Assembly (NCBI GenBank): GCA_023159155.1
Contig: JAJNNX010000003.1
Location: forward strand, 558,001-622,000
Source of the DNA: Ustulina deusta
Lineage: Eukaryota > Ascomycota > Sordariomycetes > Xylariales > Xylariaceae
DNA: 64,000 nt
Direction: 5' to 3'
The position numbers and the translations under genes are program-made. A model generated the notes under the pieces. That model did no database searches. It had not been told where the DNA came from and worked only from the letters and a program-made list of their open reading frames with translations. Shown piece by piece: positions 32,694 to 45,364 of the stretch. Within the stretch, counting starts at the first letter, position 1, and every line of letters starts with the position of its first letter.

Positions 32694-33365
32694 GTGAGCC
32701 CTACATCACGATCCCCTCACGCGGCCATTACGTTCCGTCAGACCTCTTCAACTAGCTCCCATCACAAGCAGTGCCAGGCCATCAGCAATACCAAAGCAGC
32801 AATGGACACTTCTCCCGCTGCACCCCTCGCACAGTGCCTATCGACCAACCCAGCACCTCCAATTCCATTTGGTCCTGCGGCTGCGCCGCTGAGTACATGC
32901 GGGACAACAAGTGCTACTATATTCAATTATGGGGAGCCTCCCGAGGCGCACATAGGGAGTCAAGCTGGTGTCGAAGGTATCACACTGGTACCGGCCAGAT
33001 ATGAGTCCACCACAGAATCGTCCCTCGGAAAGGGACCTGACAAAAAACAGCGTTCGCCCTGGACCAAGTTCTAGAAGCCTTGGTTCTGGATTACTGCCGG
33101 GGTATACGTGATCAACAAGGTTAGACTCCGCCGCCGCAACAAAAAGAGGGAAGCGGCCTGTCGTAGTGCGCAGGAGGATGTCCGAGAGAGACGGCGAGCA
33201 GCCAGAGCAGAGCCCACTGAGGACCCCTTGGAGTTGGCGGGCGAATTCCTATCGATGGCCGAGACTAGACTCTATGATGAGGCGCACCAGGTACGCCGGG
33301 GACCGGCTGTTAAGTATTGGTTGAAAAAGAAGACTACTAGGGTAAAAACGAGGGTGCGTGTCTAG
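32694..33365 (+). pseudogene. Hypothetical ORF interrupted by one in-frame TAG
   Basis: Two open stretches in the same frame, 32694-33074 (126 aa) and the codons after it to 33365, are separated only by the TAG at 33072-33074. The first half is Pro/Ala/Thr-rich. The second begins with KPWFWITAGVYVINKVRLR, a possible short membrane segment with a basic flank, followed by a highly basic, Arg/Glu-rich region. I do not recognise the family. It may be a recently disabled gene, a gene with an intron across the stop, or chance. No good intron spanning the stop was found by eye. Confidence 0.35.
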
Positions 33366-34300
33366 AAGCACGTCTACCTACGAAAGCGTCAACCACCTCG
33401 CCACTTCCCGAGACGATGGAAGTTCGCGGAGCGAGTTGAGGAGGCCCTTCAATCGGCAAATTGACCCTGCTCCTGCTCTCTCTAGGCTGGAGCGTGTGCG
33501 TCCCCGACTGTCCGAAACCTTTCACCGAAAGTCGGAGTTCCCATGTATTAGACGCCGCAAGAGCGCATAAGTTCGTGGCCTTGGATTATTGTCCGGACTT
33601 TTCGATCAAGGCGAGGGGGATTGCATATCGGATAGCCAAGGAGGGCCAACCCATAATTTGCTTAACGGGCAACGAGCAACAGCGTGGGGGGAACGCCAGC
33701 GTTTTTTTGTAGAATTCATTATGATAGCGTATGCATAGTGGCGCCATGGATATCGTATCGCCTTGAAGCATCATATTCAACATAGCAAGATAGAATATAA
33801 TAGTTTCTACTCAGCTGGACTCGCTATTCATCTCTCATTTGGAAACCCCGCATCAGAGACGTGCGCCCGCGCCCCCGTGCACATTTAGGCAGACAAAAAG
33901 GGGAAGATGTTGCCCTATAAACAAAACCTCCGGTCAGGCTCACCAAAAAGGCCTCTCTCCAGCGGCCTTACTAAGGCCGGCGATTACGGTCAGGGACCTC
34001 CTCGGCATCTTCTCGTCATGCCATAGTCCTCGGGTAGTGCGTTAGTATTTCCAGACCATCACCATACTTTGTTTCACGGAGCGATATTCTCACGGGGATC
34101 ATTACCAAAGCCGTCGATTCAAAAATCCCAAGCGGGCATTATTTTTGGCTAGGTACTTACTCACTATACACCGGACATCCATCTACCCATCTCGCCGCCA
34201 AACAAACAATCTGGCATTCACATCCCTTTAAAGAATCCCCGTCTCCGTCCCCCATTTCCCCCGGCCCAAAGCACCGAAAAAACGCCCTCGCCTCCGCGCA
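33366..34300. other. Intergenic, no gene recognised
   Basis: Only short ORFs without motif. The right end lies beyond the stop of the sterol acyltransferase and should be its 3' untranslated region. Confidence 0.5.
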
Positions 34301-37000
34301 TCAGAGAATCAGATACAAACTGCAGAGCAGGCTCGGCCCCGTCAAGATGCCGGTCCAGAAGATGGCGTTCCCGAGGACCTTCTTGTCGCGCAGCCAGCGC
34401 GTGCGGCTCAGCCGCACGAGGGGCAGCTGGAACATCTGCATGGCGAGCAGGTAGCCGCGGAGCTTTTTGAAAATACACCACATCAGCAGCTCGTGGACGC
34501 ACGCCGACAGGAAGAAGGTTATCAGCGTCGCCGTGTGCTTGTCCACGCGCATCGAGGAGATCGAGCTGTGGTACACGTGCCTGAGGAGAAAGTTGTGGAC
34601 TGGCCTGTTCCAGTCTCGCGCGAATTGGTCCCAGGATACTTGGGAGATGTCAGTCTTTCCTGATGGGAGTGTGGTTTTTCCATCGTGTTTTGATTTAGCA
34701 AGGTCAATTGAATTAGCTCTTCGAGCTAGACCGTTATGAGAGTGGGAATGTGTATTGGGTAGGGAGAGAGAGGAGGTGCATTGAAAGAGCAAGAGGACGT
34801 ACCGCTGTTCCACCATGCGTCGTAGAAGCTCCGGTCCGCGAAGAACGTGAGCTCCGCGAGGATGTTGAGCACGGTTTCCCAGATGAGATACCACGCCAGC
34901 TAGACGTGTAGCAACCGACAAATCAGCCATGTCCTCGTCTCGACCTATTCACGCGCGACGAACGAAGTCCGGTCTCACGAAAGTGGATTTCGGCTGGACG
35001 ACGGCGGTCGGACTTACCAGATACTCCATCATAAATGGAAACACGAGATCGCTCAGGAGCCAAGGGAACTCAGCGAACCGCTGCGCGGTAGTGTAACCCA
35101 TCTCCTTCATCGCGACGGTGCGCATGACCACGGGGTAGATGAATGTCTGCGACACCATGATCATGACGAAGATGACGCCGAACGTCGCTGCCGCCTTCTC
35201 GGCTACGTACAGAGAATTGATGCTGTCGGAGCGCGGATACTGCAGCTCGTAGACGACAGTCGGGAGGAAGATGTACTCGTAGTGATTCTTGACGCTCAAG
35301 TTGTTGGGGTAATAGTGCGAGGGTTGTGTGGCTTTGCCCCTGAGCTCGTCTGCGAGAGCGTCGATTTCCCATCTATCAGCTTGTTAGCGTCATGTTGTTT
35401 TTCTTCTTGCGAGTGGCAATTCTCATCGATATTTCGAGCATTGTTCTTCGTAGCTACTATAAAATGGGCCTAGGGCAGAGAGGGGAAACTTACTTAATAA
35501 GCCTTTCGAACATTAAGACCTGATCTAGATCAAGTGGTTGACCGTCTTCGATCACCCGCGAAATGCTTTCAATGTCATCCGGCTCGTGCGGCTGTGACCG
35601 TGCTAGGGAGTTCCGCCTCTCTCGGTATCTGGCAGCCGAAGGACGGCGTGCTAGATGCGAAGTCGAGAGCATAGAGATCTGTGGTGTAGTTGTCGACTCC
35701 CCTTCGACAGGCTCCCTACTCTCAAGTTTCTTTAGTTCCGCGAGGAGGGCCTGTCGCTTCTTGTATACGGAAGATAAGTAGCCGTTGTAAAATGCATATG
35801 AGTGTTGTTTCATCAGCATTACGAGGCCATGTAGGACGAAGAACACCGTGTGCGTCCATGGCCAATCCCGGACCAGAGTCAATCCGATCACGTTTGCGAT
35901 GAACAGCGATTGCCAAATCTATAATCATTGATCAGTAATGGCGTCAGAGAGTTGACAAGGGATTCTCACGTTCTGAACGACCCACCCCGTTCTGTTCCAG
36001 TCCATGTAGTCATGGAGGACAAGAAACTGGATGACCCAGCTCATGCCCGTCAGTACGCACATGACGCCGTCTGATATGAGAAGGACAATCACTGTCTGTG
36101 TTAATACCATGCTATGCTGTATCCCATAGTAATAAACGACTGTAGACTCCATAATAGGTATGCATCGAGATGAAGTACTGATACCGAGAACAAGTAACCT
36201 GGAAGGGAAGAGACTCACCATCTCGGCGAAACATAGTCTTCATAATCTCGTTTTTGCCTAATGGGCTGCCCGTCTTCCGCCAATTGTCTGCCGCCATCTT
36301 GATAATCCAGAACACGACCGCGATCCAAAACAGAACGTAGAAGCCGTAGAATGGACTGTTCGCCGCATGCTGATGTTGTCTGTCAAAGGTCGAAAACTGG
36401 CGGGTGAAAAGCAGCTCCCTGAATTTCCCGTGTCTTGAAGGGGCGCCCTTGTTTTCCTCTTGTCCCTGATCATATTTCGTTAGCCATGAGTGATTCTTGG
36501 CGACGGAGTGCATAAGAGGGGTATAAGAGAAAAAATGAGTGGCAAAAATAGCTGGAGCTCACCCTTTCCAATCCGCGTCTTAATATGTCCCTCAATTCAG
36601 CATCATCCGAAGCAACGGCATATGTCTTCTTTTCATTATCTTTGCTACGGTTTCTCGCCGATTGAGGGAGATCCTCAAAACTTGGTGTCTGAACTAGGCT
36701 TGACTTATCCAAGGGCAATAATATCTCTGGTGTTTCGATGGTTGAGCTGTCGTACGAATCGGAAGTTGTTCTACGCCGTAGCAGAACAGGTATTGGTGGT
36801 CTCTTCCTAGCCACCCCCTCTTCTGTTTCGCTGCCGCCGCCCGAGTATGTATGAAGACGACACTCCGCAGAGTGGAGGGCTTTCGCCAGCGCTTCTCGCC
36901 CATGAATTGTATTAACAGACCCCCTCCTCGAAGCGCCATCGTGCTCCATATGATATTCTTTATTACTGGGAGAGAACGAGCCCATTTGACCTGTTGACAT
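34301..37000 (-). CDS. Sterol O-acyltransferase (ACAT/ARE family, MBOAT)
   Basis: Integral ER membrane enzyme that makes sterol esters from acyl-CoA for lipid droplets. Model: complement(join(34301..34638,34803..34899,35018..35372,35494..35918,35970..36139,36219..36465,36563..37000)), 689 aa; the 36139 acceptor is the least certain. The N-terminal ~150 residues are soluble and Ser-rich. Membrane segments follow (FYGFYVLFWIAVVFWI, TFGVIFVMIMVSQTFIYPVV). Diagnostic motifs are HYEYIFLPTVVYELQYPR, FFADRSFYDAWWNSVSWDQF (the FYxDWWN motif, with Ala where Asp is usual) and ACVHELLMWCIFKKLRGYL with the catalytic His. The end, FWTGILTGPSLLCSLYLIL, matches yeast Are1/Are2. A diacylglycerol acyltransferase is less likely given the sequence pattern. 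Confidence 0.93.
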
Positions 37001-37731
37001 GATTTGATGATGGCCAGGAATTGGCGATAATACTTGATTTCAAATATGATGTATTCCGAGATTTGGTGCTGGGCTATGAGAAGCGTGATTTCTCCTCCGC
37101 TTGTCCTCCAAAGGAGATGGGTAATGTTCAAATTAGATAACTGTGAGACACATGCAATATTAGTTATCTAGGTACTTAGTTATGAGTGTCTCACTAAGTT
37201 GAGGCTGTTTCTGCACTTATATCCAAGAACGGAAGTGTCGGGAACGTAGAACTTCGCGCGCCCCATCCGGTCTATTTCGTGGTCCGATCAGTAGTCCGAT
37301 CTCCCAAACGGTTCTGGTAGATATAGGGTGGCAAGAAACCATTACGGAGTGGTCTGACGTCGGTGATCCTTGTGGCTGAAAGCCCAGAAACGACCGTCCC
37401 GTGTACACGCACTGATTGGTTGAATTGGGCAAATTGGTCATGTAGGTACCATTGGCGATCTAGGTAGTTTTCTCAGAGAACAGCGGGGTAACAGTGTATT
37501 TCCGTGAGGAATTCGGCTCGTGGACCATGGTCCTAGGCCGCCTCTACGGTAGTGAAATATGAGGGATTGAGCACACTTATTTTGTGTTAATTTGCATGCC
37601 AAGTTGCGCCTGTGAAAATACATAGAGCTTAAAATTAACTCGCAAACGTAGACGCATCGTCGCCGTACCCCGGTACCTTTTTTAGTTCCCAATTTATCCT
37701 CTCCCAGTTATGGTTGAATACAATCTGATAT
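37001..37731. other. Intergenic, no gene seen
   Basis: Promoter of the sterol acyltransferase gene and 3' region of the fimbrin gene, both on the minus strand. No motif-bearing ORF. Confidence 0.5.
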
Positions 37732-39882
37732 CTACTGCATCTTTTCGTAGGTGGCCATTAGAGAACCTGTGAGTGGATTTTGTCAGCTATTAAACTCTCC
37801 TGGTTTATCGCAGATGTTCCTTACCAATGAATGTTGTAACTAGTCGGCTGCGAACTTGGCAGATGTCCTCAGGAACTAGCCAGATTGTAGCCCCCAATTT
37901 CCTGGCAATACTGATGCTGAGCTTGGCATTTAGGTAAGCCTCCTCATCAGTCCGCCCAGAGGTAACAAGTTCGTAATCGACATAAGCACTCTTCATGCCG
38001 TTGAGCACATCGAGGAAGAAGATACCGCTGCCGATTGAAGGGTCTTTAAAGGAACGGATCGATGAGTTTCGCCCTCCCTTTTGCGACATCTCGTTGGCCC
38101 ACCTCACCATTTCAGCATCTGTGATCTCACGTTTGCCGAGACGTCGGGCTAGAGCGGATAATGTTAAAGTGATGTTCTTTCGCATGAGCTGCCAGACCAA
38201 ACCAAGCGTCAGCATCTTTTGCCCATCCGTGATGTCGGCGCCTTGAATCCCAACTAGGGAGAAACCATTCTGTTTGCCAAGCTCGACAGCATAGTTTGTG
38301 TTCTCAACTGCCTTAAATCTTAACATCTCTGCCCCAGTTGCTGGGCGTTTGTTCACATGCCTCCAGTTTACGGAATCCTTGATGACCTTACCGTAGGTTT
38401 GCAACAAGATAGTACCATCACGAAGGTCGTCAAAGAAGGACACTACAGCTGGCTGTACATCCAGACTGTTCAACCACAATGTGAATACTCTTGCTTCTCG
38501 TTCTCCCTCGGCGTCGAAATCTTCCACTTCTTGCTTCTCTTCCTCTGTGATTGGATCCAGTGCGGGGTGATTGTTAAACAGATTTGCGACAAAGGCAAGA
38601 TTGAGCTTCGGATTTCCAGCGACCAGGGACTTTGGGGTGAGGAATTTCCGGCAACCCAACTTATCAGCATCAACCAAGACCTCCTCAGCCCGTTGGTTTA
38701 AATCCTGGGTCTGTAGAGGGGCTCGAGTACAACCGTAGTCGCGCCCGATTTGTGCAAGCAAGACCGCATAATTCTCCCCATCCTTTACATCGGAAGAGAA
38801 GTTGGAAACCCTGCGGTGCCAGCCAGCGGCGTTCAGATGATAATTGAACCATCGCAGAAGAATCTGCTCGGGCGGTAGACGTAGGAACTGTTCTAGCGTC
38901 TCATCCTCCTCCAAAAGCCGGTACAGTTCTGGGTGAAGCTTGATGTCGATCTTTCCCAGCAGACCTCTCCGAATGACCTGCCAGATCAGACCTAGGATAA
39001 GGTGCTCTCGCACTTCAATAATATCGCCACTCCCGATGTTGACAACTGAACAACCAATACCCTTGGCAGATTCGATGACGATGTTGTTGTTCTCGGTCAT
39101 ATGGAAAGCATTGAGCTTCTTGATTTTCTTTCCGGCTACATTGAGCACACGCTCATCAATCGTGTCCGGTACGCTGTCATTGATAAGCTTGGCAAGCACC
39201 AGGCCGTCTTTGCACTCATCGAACATCTCAAAAGTGTCTGTCGGGAAGGGTAGCCGGTGTCCTATATCGCCATCGCCTGCTAGGACAGCATTGATGTGGC
39301 GCGTGAACTCAGTCCGCTCGTCTTCATTAATAGTGTGGGTGCTATTCGCAAAGGAACCGACATGAATCTTGCCGACACTTGGTTTGGGGGCGTGGCGGCT
39401 GTTACCATGACGGCCATTGCCAGTCAGTTGGGCGACTATGCCAACTGGAGATAGAGGGGGATTGCTGCCGCCCGTGCTCATGCGCTTCTGGGCAGGCGAC
39501 GATTCGCGCAGTTTCGCGATGAGCTAAGGCAAGTCAGTATACACGCTCGCAACTACGTGCGTGGCGGACGCAGCAAGTTACTTACGCTGACATAATCTTC
39601 CAACTCGACTCTTCGGGACGAGTCTAGCTCGACCTCCTTCAAGGCTTGTCGCACAACATCGTACGGTTGTCTCTCGCTGGTCTGCGTAGCTTTGATGGCG
39701 GTGGCCTCGTCGACATAGCCTTTGTCGTCGATGTCGAGTTTGCGGAAGGCATCAGCAAAGCCGAAGATATCAACCTGCTGGAATTGGGGATATTTCCTGG
39801 TGGTAAAAGGTCAGGTTGAGGCGGGGTTTGGTGGGACAGGAGCGGGTTGGCGGACATACTTCTGCAACTTGAGCACATTCAT
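37732..39882 (-). CDS. sac6: Fimbrin (actin-bundling protein), four exons
   Basis: Cross-links actin filaments in patches and cables, needed for endocytosis. Model: complement(join(37732..37766,37825..39523,39586..39796,39860..39882)), 655 aa. The first exon gives MNVLKLQK. The N-terminal ~70 residues (VDIFGFADAFRKLDIDDKGYVD) form an EF-hand-like part. Then come four calponin-homology domains arranged as two actin-binding units, with TEFTRHINAVLAGDGDIGHRLPF, KDGLVLAKLINDSVPDTIDERVLN, RWFNYHLNAAGW, DGENYAVLLAQI, DLRDGTILLQTYGKVI and MLTLGLVWQLMRKNI visible. The protein ends with GSLMATYEKMQ, as in other fungal fimbrins. Length is normal for fungi. Highly secure. Confidence 0.96.
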
Positions 39883-41293
39883 GGCTGAGGCAGGTTGCGA
39901 GTCGCCGTCAATGAGTAGTGTTGGTAAGTAGGCAAGCGATCTATCTATGTGGGCAGTCGAGGCGGAGGATGCGTGTATTTCGGTTCGCGTGGCTGGGATC
40001 TTGCGGAGAGCGTCGGGTGTTTTCCAAGGGAGCGGAATTGTTCGAGGGGCGGTGGTAGCGATGGAGATTCAAACTGGTGGCGACTAACTGGTATTATAGC
40101 CAGCCAGACTTAGGCGTCAGTTTGGGCGATGTGGACGTGATGTAGGAGGCGCTTGTGCGAAGAGAGGTGGAATCGAATGGAGATGTAGGGACAAGAGTCC
40201 GCCTTGTCCAGCTGTCAGCTCAACGTGGTAGAAGCCTGGTGGGGGAGCGGAGGATCAAGCAGCCCACTCCACCGACCACCACTGATGTAATGCTTCCATG
40301 CTTGGGTGCTCGCTCCCGGCTCGCTCCAGCCTAAAAGGCTTGGCGGTGCTGCATCAGCCACAATTACTTGCGTAAGGACCCAACGCAAGCATGACACGCA
40401 GCCTTCAGGCACCAGAATACAGGCCTAGGCACCTACTGGACAGAGATCGGTCTATATTATTAGCGCCAACGCCCCGCCCGACAGCTGCCCGCACTCGCCC
40501 ATCTCAGATCTGCTGAAGTGTTCTTGACAGCAAGCCTGCGGTCCAGGTACAGGCATCCTATAAATACCCTGCCTGACCTTGTGTGTTTATTGCAGCCTAA
40601 CCATCAAAAACGGGTTGTTCAACTCAAATCTAACCACCTACCTGGTTACAGAACTATGCGCAAGAGACCAAGAGATGCCGTGGCCAGCCATCGAGAACAT
40701 GTGAGGAACACAGCTCGCTTCTTCCATCTCAACATTCGTATTTGATGCGAGTCGCGCTACGTCGCCCAGCCTCGGACCACACGAGATGGCAGCATTGCAA
40801 GAGTCGCACGCAGGGCGATGCAATACCGTGGTGGGCATACTTTGCGAGAAGCTTCAAGTGGTGGACAAAGTCCGCATCGCAATATCACTGTACAGCTCAG
40901 CTTCCTAATGGCGTGATCTTCAACAAGCATTCTATTAGCGGATAAACCCTGCCCTTGTGGTTTGTCTCCAGATGGTCGGGCATTACTCTCATTACCCCCG
41001 GTATTATCAGTGCTCATAAATACAGATAGTAACGTCTTGATGTACGCAGATGGCCATTATTGGGAAGCATCGAACCGATCGCTAACCTTCGCCGTGGTGA
41101 CGAGCCAGCAAGCAGTAGCCCTTCAAGTCCCACTGCGTACAACTTCAGTCTCCCCAGTTCGAAAATAACCCTCCTCGTTTAGGCGTCCAGACGGCTTCTT
41201 ACCCGGTGGGTCGCACCACGAGCCTCGTCGCCTGCAATCGCCCGAGCCCGCCGAGCGCGGTTGGATGTCGGCGTGGACCGAACCTCGCATCCT
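39883..41293. other. Intergenic, no gene recognised
   Basis: About 1.4 kb between the fimbrin start and the stop of the small secreted protein. Several short ORFs on both strands have no recognisable motif. Confidence 0.5.
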
Positions 41294-41890
41294 CTACGCT
41301 ACACCAGTGATCTCGGTGGGAGTGATGGTAAAGTTCTGCAGCGGCGCGGCGAATTGGTTGTAGAACGAGTCCGCATGTCCTGTGAAGTTCCACCAGGTCG
41401 TACTATGCCCTGTATTAGCGAGCTTTGCTTCCACCCGGGCGCCACGATTACGAGGCAGCACTCACGACGAATAGATATCCGTGTACTTCAAAGATACCTG
41501 GATTTTAGCGTGGCGTGTGCCGTTGGTTGTGGTGCTTGGGAGAAGCTTCGCGACGACGATGGCATCAGTGTCTTCCTCATCCAATCTTTGGCAAAGTCTG
41601 TAAGGAGAGCCCTCGCCATCGCCCGAGCAATAGGCTTTGAATGCCGGTGTCGCAGGTCTGGATGTGAGGTTTTCAGCACCCGTGACGTTGAAATCTACAA
41701 CAATAATCAGCAGAATGACACCATAGGGGGAACTCTCGCTCGAACCGTAGTAGCACCCCGCTCGCGCGCAGCCGGCACTCCAGCCCGTAACCGCCCAGTC
41801 ATATTCTATACTATCAGCTGCGATCCTCATGACCGCAGCGGATGCGGAGCTCACGCCCGCTAGAGCTGTAAGGAGAATATCAGCGCGCAT
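41294..41890 (-). CDS. Small secreted cysteine-containing protein (possibly AA1-like)
   Basis: Model: complement(join(41294..41402,41466..41694,41746..41890)), 160 aa, phases closing. It starts with a signal peptide (MRADILLTALAGVSSASA). The mature part has YDWAVTGWSAGCARAGCYYDFNVTG, later FKAYCSGDG and YRLCQRLDEED, giving four cysteines that could pair as two disulfides, and several N-glycosylation sites (NVT, NLT, NFT). The order W..C..C.Y.F.V.G..C..C and the beta-rich look recall the AA1-like (Alt a 1-like) secreted protein family, but I cannot confirm this. Secretion is well supported; function is unknown. Effector or cell-surface roles are possible. Confidence 0.72.
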
Positions 41891-44797
41891 TTTTATGACG
41901 TGATGGGACTTCTTCGACGTTGGTATTCGACGTTGAACAAGGCACGCAAGCTGAGGAAACGAGGTAAGAACTTGTGGCAATTCAGAGACAAAGGGTTCGT
42001 TTAAATACCACTCTCGCCGGGATTTGAGGTTGGCCGCATTCCCTTCGCCGGTGGATCATCAGGGAACAATGGGTTGCATAGTGTACCTACCGCAAATGTA
42101 ACCGATCATCCAATACTACCCCTGCTCGTTTCTGGATTCACACGGTTACCCGTTGCGATTTTATTGGAGCAAACAAGCGGCCAAGCAGGTAGGTATGTGA
42201 TGTTGCTATACCGGGATCAAAATGGAGCTTCTGGCATTACATATCGTGCGTTCTAGGTCCGTATTTACCAATACGACTTTCATGCAGCCTCGCTCAGTCG
42301 GGTCCCATAACCTCCAAGTTTGTAGCGGGAGTGGATTGAACGTCTTGGCGTAGGTGCCAATTCATTGCTTCGCTTCGATCGGCCGAGAAGTCGTAGACGA
42401 GGTATACAGGTAGGTGGTTATCTACGAGTCGGTGCCCCCGTACCAGTTTCTTATGTACTTACCTAGATGTACTGTAGGTAGGTTCAATGTCGTTCATACA
42501 TTGTTACTGTCTCAGGCTTCTGCCTACCTATCCTAGCATAGCACCATCCCTATTTGCAGCAACTTATCCCTTTGAAGGTGTCACTTGGGTGGTGTTGCCC
42601 CGAAAAACAATTCCAAAAATACATGCATTAATTTACCATGCACTAAGTAGGTAGGTAGGGATTGAACATCCAGCGTGGTGGGCAAGAGACCCTTACCTAC
42701 ATTCTCGTATCGAATAGCTGTGGGGCCGGCATTGGCCTAAAACGCGATATTCATTGCAGATCCGAACACGTCTGTAAGTACGAGTATTTCCAGTGAACCA
42801 CCCGTCCGTGCACGGTAACCTACATTGACAGGAAGCCATCATCAGAGTACGGCGGTTTTCAGGTCAGATTTTTGCTGCATCAAATGTTGGATACCACAAG
42901 ACAAACCACACTATTGGAGATGACACCAGGTCTACTCAACATGACAAGATAAGTTTCACACAGCTCGGAACCACAGTGAAGACCCCATCATCGTCACCAA
43001 TCTAACATGCTTCGCGCCATACTTGGCCCTCTAGTTGCAATATATGTTACTCTTTCTGGAAGTGCCCTGTTGCTGCTGTTGGCGCCAGCTGACGCCTATT
43101 GGATTACGAAGAACGAGCCCCCCGCGCAACGGTGAACGGAAGACGGGCCGCCACGTTGTGCGGGTGATATCCATTGCAACCGTTGTGACCTCGACTCTCG
43201 TGCTCGACGTGGTAGGGACCCAAGGCCTAGGTGCAATGTTCGGGTTTCGTGCCCACAGCAGCTAGGTATCGGCTGCAAGACATCGACGTAGCGTGGCCTG
43301 GGCAAACTTATGGTGCAGTGTCCGTGCCTGGTCGTGCCTTGTCGTGCGAAGCCGCGGATATGCTTCCGACACGGGTTCGTCAAACCCCTTGAAGGCTCCC
43401 GCCATGTCGATACTGAAGCACACCCTCCCCTTGGCGTTGCCGAGATCCGAGAGCCGAGAGGTATCAACGGAATGCGCCTTGCCTTTGGCAACTAGGTACT
43501 TGGATCGTGGAAGTTGGAATGCCCTTCAGAACGAGCGGTCTGTACCTGCCTAGGCGCTCTCGTGGATCCTCAAGACGTACTTGGCCTCATAGCTCTGTCC
43601 ATATCGTGACTATGGGCGCCTACTTACACTAGATTATCAATGCTTAGAATTTCAGCCACGAAACAATCAGGGCAAGAAAAGGCAACAACGGCCATCATTT
43701 GCTTTTCCTCCTCTCCTCCTGACTCTCTGACGTCCCGTTGCGCTTAACCCTTGAACCGGATCTCCATCGCTTCTATCATCCCATGCCCATGTACGCCTAG
43801 AGCAAGCGATGTTTCGTCTCAGAAGTATCGTACCGCGACCTCGTCGCCAGATTCCGAGGTGGATTTCGTGGCTTAAAGCGGATTGCTTTCATCACAGACG
43901 ATGCTAATCTGCACTATATTACGCTCTGGGTGTGAGCCGTGATGACCACATCTCCTCATTCTGAGAGGCGGAGGTTGTGAGAAGAGGTTGAGCACATTTT
44001 CCCCCTTCGGGGTTCCGGGGGGAGCTGACGAAAAGGAAGTTTGCCCATTTTAGGTCCTCGACAACTTTCCTTCTGCCAACGTTTGTAGCTCACCTACATG
44101 TGCCAGGGATCCACCACGCTTATGGTAGGGCCGGGATAGTACATACGATGTTAAGTTAATAGAACAGAGCAGTACACCCAATGATGCATTTTATGTTATG
44201 GACTAAAATGGGTTAAATTATCACTTTTGCGCTACCGTATGAAGCTCGCTACGAACGAAATCCTTGAGGCATAAGTTATGCTGAAAGATCTTAGTTCGGG
44301 GTAGGTGACGGAGCTATGTTTGAAAATTTAAAGCAAATGAGAGAATACGAAATGTGCGTAGATTCAGTTGTTATTCTGACATTACCCTACTACTAGCCTG
44401 ATGTGAAATATATTATGGAGAAAGGTAGCATAGTTGTTTTCCCGGTGCTAAGTAGAAACAAAGTTTCCAGTGAGGTATAAGCCTAGTAAGGGGGTTGGTT
44501 GTTCAGCAACATGCTGACCCAACGGTGGACATACATATTCCACAACAAGCGTGACACTAACACATCAACCCCCAATGCCACGTCTTCTCGTGCAAGGGAT
44601 AAGGCCTGCTTATGTGGTTGGGCCATCTCATGCTAGAGACCTCGCGATAATCGGGAGAGATTGGGCGTATATACGACCGTGTATTCCCAGCCCGACCCAA
44701 GGCCTGAAAACCGCCCAACTCCTATTCTCCCGAGGAGCGATGAGAAAGTAGGTAGGCAGCCTGTCTAACAGACATGACAGCGGTGCCTCTTAGCCAT
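41891..44797. other. Long intergenic region, TAGGTA-rich
   Basis: About 2.9 kb. It contains many TAGGTAGG-type motifs (near 42187, 42412, 42477, 42648), one possible small secreted ORF (listed at 43007) and otherwise unremarkable short ORFs. The 43.7-44.7 kb part shows nothing recognisable. Confidence 0.5.
43007..43135 (+). CDS. Possible short secreted peptide or first exon
   Basis: A 42-codon ORF with a strong signal-peptide-like core (IYVTLSGSALLLLLAPADA) and a short hydrophilic end (YWITKNEPPAQR). Its last codons overlap a possible splice donor (GTGAAC), so it may be only a first exon, but I found no matching second exon. Weak evidence. Confidence 0.25.
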   Translation: MLRAILGPLVAIYVTLSGSALLLLLAPADAYWITKNEPPAQR

Positions 44798-45364
44798 TCA
44801 TGACTTGCTATGAACACATAATGCAATACCAGTCAAGGATAACATCATCCCTATCCATGTATCTAGCGCTCGATGAGGGATGTTTCACTCTTTAGGGGGG
44901 GGTTGAAGACTCACTGCGATCGATTACCTTCTTGTCCACCCACCAATCCCCGAGCACAGTAAACAGAAATGCCAGCGTGTTCACTATGGGGACAGTCAAG
45001 CTCAGTTCTACAACGTCACGTCAGTCAACGAAGCTAATTTCCGGGGGTACAAGCGGGCAAACTCACCAGCCTGGCCGATGAGGAGGAAGAACCACACGCT
45101 CCCGGTGAGATTGATCAAGAGAGGCACGGCATAGCCGGGATTCCGCAACAGATCAACGACAGCAAAGAAAGTACCACAGAGCTTGCTCTTTAGCCAGCTC
45201 GCCCTGATGTCGTCTCTGGCGAGTAGTGGATGGTCCGGTGGATTGTGCGTCTTGGCTGCGCGACGGATGAAGGGCGTCGTCAGCCCCCAGGCAACCCCGA
45301 CGAGCAGGAAACCTGCCACGTAGTTGATGGCTGGAGGGTGAGGTGGTGCAACTGGGGACGGCAT
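44798..45364 (-). CDS. TMEM234-like small membrane protein (DUF/EamA-type)
   Basis: Model: complement(join(44798..44862,44915..45007,45067..45364)), 151 aa, phases closing. Four hydrophobic segments: NYVAGFLLVGVAWGLTTPFI, YAVPLLINLTGSVWFFLLI, LTVPIVNTLAFLFTVLGDW and the C-terminal IGMMLSLTGIALCVHSKS. The family signature GxxWGxTxPFI at the start, NxxGSxxFFxxL in the middle and the WIGMxLxxxGIxLC end match eukaryotic TMEM234 proteins, which resemble half of a drug/metabolite transporter. The function is not well known; location is probably an internal membrane. The third exon was found by homology of its C-terminus. Confidence 0.8.
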
